Origin: Aurantiochytrium sp. KH105 | Taxonomy: Eukaryota > Sar > Bigyra > Thraustochytrida > Thraustochytriidae | Assembly: GCA_003116975.1 (NCBI GenBank) | Contig: BGKB01000154.1 | Coordinates: forward strand, 34,346 to 98,345 | Direction: 5' to 3' | Length of the DNA: 64,000 nucleotides | Shown: positions 58,481 through 64,000 of the stretch, piece after piece | How positions within the stretch are numbered: the first letter of the stretch is position 1 | Layout of the letters: each line of letters starts with the position of its first letter | Position numbers and translations under genes: made by a program | Notes under the pieces: model-generated | Database searches by the model: none | Told to the model about the DNA's origin: nothing | The model's input: the letters and a program-made list of their open reading frames with translations, nothing else

Positions 58481-60436
58481 ATGTCGGAGGGCATCCTGGA
58501 GCAGCTCCAACTCGCAGAGGGCCTTGAGGCCTTCAAGGAGGGCAAGCAGCTGCTCAAGGATAAAAAGTACGAGGACGCCGTCGAGAAACTCGGCGCGCTC
58601 CTTGGTGAACTCGTGGAAGAACATGGCGACCTTGGAGCGGCCGTCGCGCCGCTCTACTTTGAATATGGCAACGCGTGCCTGCTTCAGGTCGAGAGCTCGT
58701 CGAACGTCTTTGGCGAGTCCGTCAAGCACAAGAAGGAAGAACCCCCCGCCGAAGCCAAGGAAGCCGCTGCAGATGCTACCGCGGCTGTAGCCGCGACCTC
58801 GTCGTCCTCATCGTCATCCTCTTCATCGTCATCAGCATCCTCGAACTCCTCGACAATGACGCCTGCAAACGGCCACGAGAGCGCGGAGAACAAGGACGAC
58901 AAAGAGGAGACCAAGGACGTCGAACAGTCTGCCGATCCTGAGCCCACTGCCGCCGGAGGCATTGACGTCGACGCCATCCTCAACGAGCTCATCAATGAGT
59001 ACAAGAAAAAGCACAACGAAGACCCGTCCGACGAGGTCCTGAAACAGTGGCAGCAGTCCCTGGTTGGCGCTGATCTTGGCGCTCTCATGACGGCACAACC
59101 GCCTGCAGGCCACGCTAGTTCTACCGACAATAGCGACGAAAAGAAAAACAGCCCCGCCGCAAACTCCGCCGACACAACGCCGAACGGGGCCCCGGAAGAA
59201 CCCCCGAGCAACGAGTCCAGCATGAGCGCTGAAGATATTGAAGAGCTCATGAGCATCGCGTGGGAAACTCTCGAGAGCGCGCGCGTCATTCTTGCCAAGA
59301 TCGAAGCCGCCAATCACGGCGACGCTGTGACGGACTATGTCCGCGCCAAGATGGTCAATATTTACCTTCGTCTCGGTGACCTGAGCATGGAGCGTGGTCT
59401 TTTCGAGGCCTCTGTCGAGGACTACGGCAAGAGCCTCAGCAAAGCACACGAGCGAGATGCCGCAAGCCCAAAGGACGCATCGAAATCGCCGCATCTCGAC
59501 CTCGCCGACATTCACACTCATCTGGCCACCGCGCACGTGTTTTGCTCCTCGAGCGTAGACACCATTCCCGAGATGCGCGTGCACCAGATTCACGCGTTGC
59601 GACATTACCTCTCTGCCATGTGCCACGTTGCGCTTCATCGTCAGGGCCTTCGCAATGAGGCCACAGCGGACATTGAGGCGATTGTCAAGGCCCTTGACCA
59701 CGTCCGAGTTGAGACCTTGGATTCATCTGCCGCCGCCAAAGCCGCTACTGGGGACAAGGACGAGGACGAAGACGAAGACGACGAGGCAGACACGGGATCC
59801 AAGAGCAAGGCGCCCAAGACTGGAAAGGAGGCCAAGGCCCCGGCGACGAGCGACAAGCAAGAAGGCGAGGACCCTCCCCTTTCTGCAGAGGAGAAAGGGG
59901 CGCTGGCCAGAGCCGCGGAGCAGCTGCAAGCTTTGCTCAAGGTCCTTCCATCCAAGGAGGAAGCGGAAAGCGAGGATGAAGCAACGCGCGACTTTCTCGG
60001 CATGGTCGATGAACTCAAGATGAAGGTCGACGATATCTTTATCGTTCTCGAGAACCCCGAGGCCACGCGAGCGCTCACAGGTTCCGCTGGTGACGTTGTC
60101 GAGGACGCCATGGGCTCTGCCAATGCCGACGGCGATAATAAAACGTCATCCACGACGACCACTACCGGATTTGACAAACCCTCTGCTGCATTCAGCGGGG
60201 AGGCTGCGGCTCCTGCAGCCGGCCCTACGAACCTCTTGCAAGCGCGGAAAAAGGCCGCGCCGCCAAGCAAGAACGAATCTCCTTCTCAAACTTCTTCCAA
60301 GGATGGGGCCGAGGACGACAATGCCAAGGCAGGGGCCGAGGATGATGTTGCCGCGGCCAACAAGCGCAAGGCAGAAGTCGCTGCGGGCGAGGGTGCCAGT
60401 AAGCGAGCAAAAAACGTGGAGACTAGCTCAACTTGA
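58481..60436 (+). CDS. NASP: NASP/Sim3-type histone chaperone (SHNi-TPR)
   Basis: The protein has 651 residues from the ATG at 58481. The first TPR (about 10-70) reads EGKQLLKDKKYEDAVEKLGA and YFEYGNACLLQVE. A long acidic, Ser-rich insertion follows (poly-Ser about 107-120), then EDIEELMSIAWETLESARVIL (about 250-270) and a TPR with VNIYLRLGDLSMERGLFEASVEDY. The paired hydrophobic helix YLSAMCHVALHRQG closes the TPR set. The acidic patch inside a TPR and the late basic signal (NKRKAEV...ASKRAKN) are NASP/Sim3/Hif1 features. These proteins carry histone H3-H4 (and H1 in animals) to the nucleus. No intron is apparent. Confidence 0.92.
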   Translation: MSEGILEQLQLAEGLEAFKEGKQLLKDKKYEDAVEKLGALLGELVEEHGDLGAAVAPLYFEYGNACLLQVESSSNVFGESVKHKKEEPPAEAKEAAADATAAVAATSSSSSSSSSSSSASSNSSTMTPANGHESAENKDDKEETKDVEQSADPEPTAAGGIDVDAILNELINEYKKKHNEDPSDEVLKQWQQSLVGADLGALMTAQPPAGHASSTDNSDEKKNSPAANSADTTPNGAPEEPPSNESSMSAEDIEELMSIAWETLESARVILAKIEAANHGDAVTDYVRAKMVNIYLRLGDLSMERGLFEASVEDYGKSLSKAHERDAASPKDASKSPHLDLADIHTHLATAHVFCSSSVDTIPEMRVHQIHALRHYLSAMCHVALHRQGLRNEATADIEAIVKALDHVRVETLDSSAAAKAATGDKDEDEDEDDEADTGSKSKAPKTGKEAKAPATSDKQEGEDPPLSAEEKGALARAAEQLQALLKVLPSKEEAESEDEATRDFLGMVDELKMKVDDIFIVLENPEATRALTGSAGDVVEDAMGSANADGDNKTSSTTTTTGFDKPSAAFSGEAAAPAAGPTNLLQARKKAAPPSKNESPSQTSSKDGAEDDNAKAGAEDDVAAANKRKAEVAAGEGASKRAKNVETSST

Positions 60437-61095
60437 TTGACTTCTTCTCCTTCTTCTTCTTCCTCCCCCCCCCCCCCCCGGATTTTGGGATACTGCAAGA
60501 ACCTTTACCTAAACATTTTCCTGACGTCAATCTTACCTTGAATGTTCGATCATATCTTAGAAGATCGAGACTCATCTTGAAAGTAGGCCTAGCCAATGCT
60601 TGGCAAGCGAATCAAGAGGACTCAATCATGATCATATCTCTACGCTGAGGGTCTTCATGTTCGTCAAGCTGACAAGAAGAAATGATCTTGCATTTTCGGC
60701 AAGCCATGACTTGGAATTTCTCCTTTCAGATAATCAGAATCTTGATGTGTACGTCAAGCCGCAGTCGAAAGCGGTGCAGCGCATGGTATCGAAAGTCCAA
60801 AGCGTTCAAGTTGCAATTGTGAGCGAGCCGGGATTGCGTCGTAGCCAAGCCCAGATGACAGGCAAGCACACATTAGGTCTATACTATAGCCCGTCCGTCA
60901 CGCGTGCAAACTGCGAATAGCAGCAGAGCCGCGTACACCGAGACGGCGACGCAGCGGCGCGTGGAGGACGCGAGAGACGCCGAGGCGCGGCGCGAGGCGA
61001 GGCGAAAGAGGCGCAGCGCAGCGTAAGGCAGCGCGGCAAGGCGGCGCGGGCGGAGCTGCACCCTGAAGCGCTTCGCGGCGGAGAACGTCGTCACC
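60437..61095. other. Intergenic between NASP and IGPS-PRAI
   Basis: Holds a TTCTTC run and a C-run (about 60465-60479) in the NASP 3' flank, then mixed sequence and a GC-rich 150 bp ahead of the next start. No gene. Confidence 0.5.
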
Positions 61096-63135
61096 ATGGC
61101 GTCCGAAGGGGCCTCGGAGAAGAAAAAGTCAAAGCTCGAGATGATCGTGGAGCAGCGCAAGCTGGACGTCGCTGATGCGAGCAAGACCGTGGAGGCGAAG
61201 CAGCTAAAGGAGCTGATCAAGGTCCGCGAAATGGAGCTCGGTGACCCTTTGGACTTGTTCGAGGCCATCAAAGAGCATGGCGAGCGCATCGACGAGATGT
61301 TCGTTGCCGCCGAATTCAAGCGCGCATCTCCGAGTAAGGGCGACATTGCCACCGACCTCGACCCGGCCGAGCAAGCAGCAAAGTATGCCAAGGCCGGCGC
61401 TGGTCTCGTGTCCGTGCTTACAGAACCAAAGTGGTTCAAGGGAACGCTTGACGATATGCTTGCCGTGCGCAGGGCCGTCGACGAGATCACTCAGCTCGGC
61501 GGCTTTCGCACGCTCGTGCTGCGCAAAGATTTTATCGTCGACGAGTACCAGCTGCTCGAAGCACGCGCATACGGCGCCGACACTGTTCTTCTCATGCTGA
61601 GCGTGCTCAATGAAGACCAGCTGACGGCGCTGCTGAAGCGCTCGCGTGAGCTCAAGATGGAGCCTCTTGTCGAAGTTGTCAACGAGGAGGAGACAGAGAT
61701 TGCTCTGCGCGCCGGCGCCAAGGTTCTTGGTGTGAACAACCGCAACCTGCACACCTTCAAAGTTGATATGGAGACGACCCCGCGCATTGCACGCATTGTG
61801 CAGGAAGCCGGAGAGGCCGCGTCGACCCGTGTCCTGGCCCTCAGCGGAATCAAGTCCCGCGAGGATGTGCGCAAGTACGAGGAGCACGGTGGAATTAGCG
61901 GTCTGCTCGTGGGCGAGACGCTCATGCGCGCCCCTAATCCCACCGAGATGATTTCCAGTCTCGTGCGCGAGACGACTGCGCAGGAGCAAGCACCTCTTGT
62001 GAAGATTTGCGGCATGAATGACCCGGACGCAGCGCTTACTGCCGCAAAGGCAGGTGCTGACATGATTGGGCTCATTTTCGTGAAAAAGTCATCGCGGTAC
62101 GTGGATATGGAGACTGCAAAGAAGATTGTGAGCGTGATTCGCGACTATCGGGAGCGCGAGGGCCGTATCGACCTTATGTCAGTTTTTGCGGGCTCGGCCT
62201 CAGGAGATGCGCGCCCCTGCGGCAAGGAATGCGGGGGCGGCAAGGGCAAATGCTGCGGCAACGGCCAGACCAAGGTTCGAAAGTCTCGGCGGAGAAAGGG
62301 CAGTCACAAGAACAAGAGCTCCTCCAAGGACAGCGAGGAAAGCTCGAAACCTGCAAACGGTGCAAACGAGATCGAGTCCTCTGTAATCGAATCCCGGGCC
62401 AATGATCATAAATCTGCTGATCAAAAGCAGAGAGGAAGTGCGGACGTGAATGGTCTTGATGAGGATGAGGTCGAAGTCGAAGATGACGAGGATGAAGACG
62501 ATGTCGATGAGGACGAGGCCGAGCGCAGGAACGCTGGCAAGCGCGTGCGCGTTGAAAAGTCGTGGTTCCAGCTCTGGGGCGACATCATCAGCCAGGCATG
62601 TCGCGGTCAAGCGCGGCCTCTGCTCGTGGGCGTTTTTATGAACCAGCCGCTCGACGAGGTGAACAAGCTCGCGCTTGAGGCAGGCGTGGACCTGATTCAG
62701 CTGCACAGCTCGGAGGCTCCCGAGTACGAGGCACAGTGCGCCTTGCCGGTGATTCGTGTTGTCCACGTCGATGCGCAGGCTACTGCCTCGGAAGAGATCC
62801 TGCCCATTGACGCTGCCGCTCTTGAGAAAGGACCCGCCAGCGCGCTCTTGCTCGACACGAGCATCAAGGGCGGCGCTACGGGAGGCACAGGCAAAACGTT
62901 TGACTGGAATATTGCGAAAAAGCTAGCAGAACGCGATAGCCTGCCCCTCGTCATGGCGGGAGGTCTGACCCCAGAAAATGTTGCCGAAGCTGTGGCGGTT
63001 GCCAAACCCTGGTGCGTTGATGTGGCCAGTGGCGTTGAGGCTAGCGCCGGCGTCAAGGACCACGACAAGATTCGCGCTTTCGTCAAGGCCGCAAAGGATA
63101 CGAGCGCTGCCGCGCCCGCCACTTCATCATCATAA
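61096..63135 (+). CDS. TRPC: Indole-3-glycerol-phosphate synthase / phosphoribosylanthranilate isomerase fusion
   Basis: The protein has 679 residues. The N-terminal half (about 15-290) is IGPS: EFKRASPSKGDI (catalytic Lys region), VLRKDFIVDEYQ, VGVNNRNL-like GVNNRNLHTF and ALSGI. The second half is PRAI: VKICGMND with the catalytic Cys (about 300), LIFVKKSSRYV, VGVFMNQ, DLIQLHSSE, LLLDTS with the catalytic Asp, and MAGGLTPENV. IGPS-PRAI order is as in enterobacterial TrpC(F). These catalyse two consecutive steps of tryptophan synthesis. An insertion of about 120 residues (365-488) sits inside PRAI between the helix after LIFVKK and the VGVFMNQ strand. It begins with a Cys-rich PCGKECGGGKGKCCGNG, then basic, Ser/Asn-rich, then acidic. 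All expected catalytic blocks are kept, so activity is likely. Confidence 0.95.
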   Translation: MASEGASEKKKSKLEMIVEQRKLDVADASKTVEAKQLKELIKVREMELGDPLDLFEAIKEHGERIDEMFVAAEFKRASPSKGDIATDLDPAEQAAKYAKAGAGLVSVLTEPKWFKGTLDDMLAVRRAVDEITQLGGFRTLVLRKDFIVDEYQLLEARAYGADTVLLMLSVLNEDQLTALLKRSRELKMEPLVEVVNEEETEIALRAGAKVLGVNNRNLHTFKVDMETTPRIARIVQEAGEAASTRVLALSGIKSREDVRKYEEHGGISGLLVGETLMRAPNPTEMISSLVRETTAQEQAPLVKICGMNDPDAALTAAKAGADMIGLIFVKKSSRYVDMETAKKIVSVIRDYREREGRIDLMSVFAGSASGDARPCGKECGGGKGKCCGNGQTKVRKSRRRKGSHKNKSSSKDSEESSKPANGANEIESSVIESRANDHKSADQKQRGSADVNGLDEDEVEVEDDEDEDDVDEDEAERRNAGKRVRVEKSWFQLWGDIISQACRGQARPLLVGVFMNQPLDEVNKLALEAGVDLIQLHSSEAPEYEAQCALPVIRVVHVDAQATASEEILPIDAAALEKGPASALLLDTSIKGGATGGTGKTFDWNIAKKLAERDSLPLVMAGGLTPENVAEAVAVAKPWCVDVASGVEASAGVKDHDKIRAFVKAAKDTSAAAPATSSS

Positions 63136-64000
63136 AAGATTTTTTCTTGTTTTGCTTTTTTACCGAATTTCATTGTGCCGTCCAAGAGATGGATGAAAAG
63201 TATACGGGGAGATTTGGCCTTGGCCTATGTGGCTATTTGCTCTTGTGCTTGCAGACCGCGGCGAGGACGACTGGCTTCGGCTCGGCCTGAAACGTGCAAA
63301 TTCAGGCAACTTTGAAGACGAAAAGTTATCGCTTGTCCGGGCCACGTGGGGCAGTGAGAATAAGAATTAGAGAATGTACCTAGCCTCAAAAGCGCCAGGT
63401 AAGGCACCAATGAGAGTCAAAACTCTCGAGTATTCTGGAGACCCAATTTTCAAGGCTCGCATCGACCTTTCGCAGAAGACTTGCCGTCACCCGCGAGGTT
63501 CAGTCTCAACACTGTCATCGTCAACAGGAGTTGTCGACTCGGTCGATTTTTCCGAGAATGAGCATGAGACAAATGATGATGAAGCAAGGCAGCACTCTGA
63601 ACATGTGCCTCGTGTATTTCCGATTCTCGGAAGATTTCGGCCGTCTCGCCATACATGCAGGTGTCTTGATCATCCCGCAAGAGCTCCACAGCAAGCCTAT
63701 GCCGTTTGTCATCACAGCAATCCAAAAGAGACTGTTCCGCGCTGCTTAAAACTTGTGGTAAAGAGCAAGGGAATGAGACTTTTTAACCGCAAGAAGGAAA
63801 GGAGGCATGCAAGCATGCAAGCGTGCAAGCTTGAATATATAAGAATCGAAAGCAAGAAAAGAAAAGAGTGTGAAAGGCAAAGGCCAAGATTGCATCAATT
63901 TACGTACGCCGCAATCGCTGCTGGTCTCAAAAGGTTACGACATCCCAAGCTGGAGTGAGCAACCTGCCCTTCTCAAGACAGGGCACACGCCGCCGCTCAA
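63136..64000. other. Window end; no supported gene
   Basis: A 194-codon ATG frame (63374-63958) is basic, lacks any recognised domain and overlaps a 91-codon frame on the other strand, so I do not call it. GCATGCAAGCATGCAAGC repeats lie at about 63804-63830. Confidence 0.4.

Noticed and set aside
63374..63958. 194-codon ATG frame at the window end
   Set aside because: Basic, unrecognised, overlapped by a reverse frame; no splice or domain support.

Overview
This 64 kb window is nuclear DNA of a compact, GC-rich protist genome. I infer a stramenopile of the labyrinthulomycete (thraustochytrid) type. The grounds are long open frames with few, short GT-AG introns, a fused indole-glycerol-phosphate synthase/phosphoribosylanthranilate isomerase, a stramenopile-style Cys/His zinc-repeat protein, and eukaryote-only families throughout (PRP22/DHX8, STI1, tubulin-tyrosine ligase, NASP, CK1, BAG). 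The species call rests on gene content and style, not on a marker gene. I saw no rRNA, tRNA, transposon or CRISPR array.

Layout. 0-10 kb: the end of a Rab-like GTPase, a nuclease-kinase fusion resembling Crinkler-type effectors, an OMS1-like methyltransferase divergent from STI1/HOP, and a tubulin-tyrosine ligase. 9.6-16 kb: a GT34 glycosyltransferase and a three-member local family of small membrane proteins sharing a GQ[AS]EGGHP motif, with a 2.4 kb GC-rich stretch inside. 16.5-31 kb: PRP22/DHX8, a 73-residue membrane microprotein, an ankyrin protein, a mitochondrial-type TPR protein divergent from an intron-containing EFM7/NNT1-like methyltransferase, a large zinc-repeat protein and a coiled-coil protein. 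31-46 kb: a MYRF-like membrane protein with a phage-tail-type chaperone domain, a spliced double-ubiquitin-like/BAG protein, a WW-WW-J protein, a protein with up to four cyclic-nucleotide-binding-like folds, a CK1-type kinase and a tandem GST-N protein. 46-64 kb: a J-like protein with a polyglutamine insert, an SPX protein fused to a DRAM/Frag1-like membrane domain, a WD40-ROCO-TIR protein, a four-exon HAD phosphatase, NASP and IGPS-PRAI.

Six genes concern protein folding or chaperoning (STI1, BAG, two J/J-like proteins, NASP, and the self-chaperone domain of the MYRF-like protein), but they are not operonic. Genes lie as independent units, often divergent over 300-600 bp GC-rich promoters. 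Those promoters repeatedly contain short arrays of GCAGAGC/GCTCTGC-type repeats.

The strongest candidates for undescribed biology are the WD40-ROCO-TIR protein (52.8-56.1 kb), the MYRF-like self-processing membrane protein (31.9-34.9 kb), the nuclease-kinase fusion (1.8-3.9 kb), the SPX-DRAM fusion (49.7-51.9 kb) and the GQ[AS]EGGHP family (11.2-16.0 kb). Gene models with introns were built by eye from GT-AG signals, reading frame and protein-family continuity; they need transcript confirmation.
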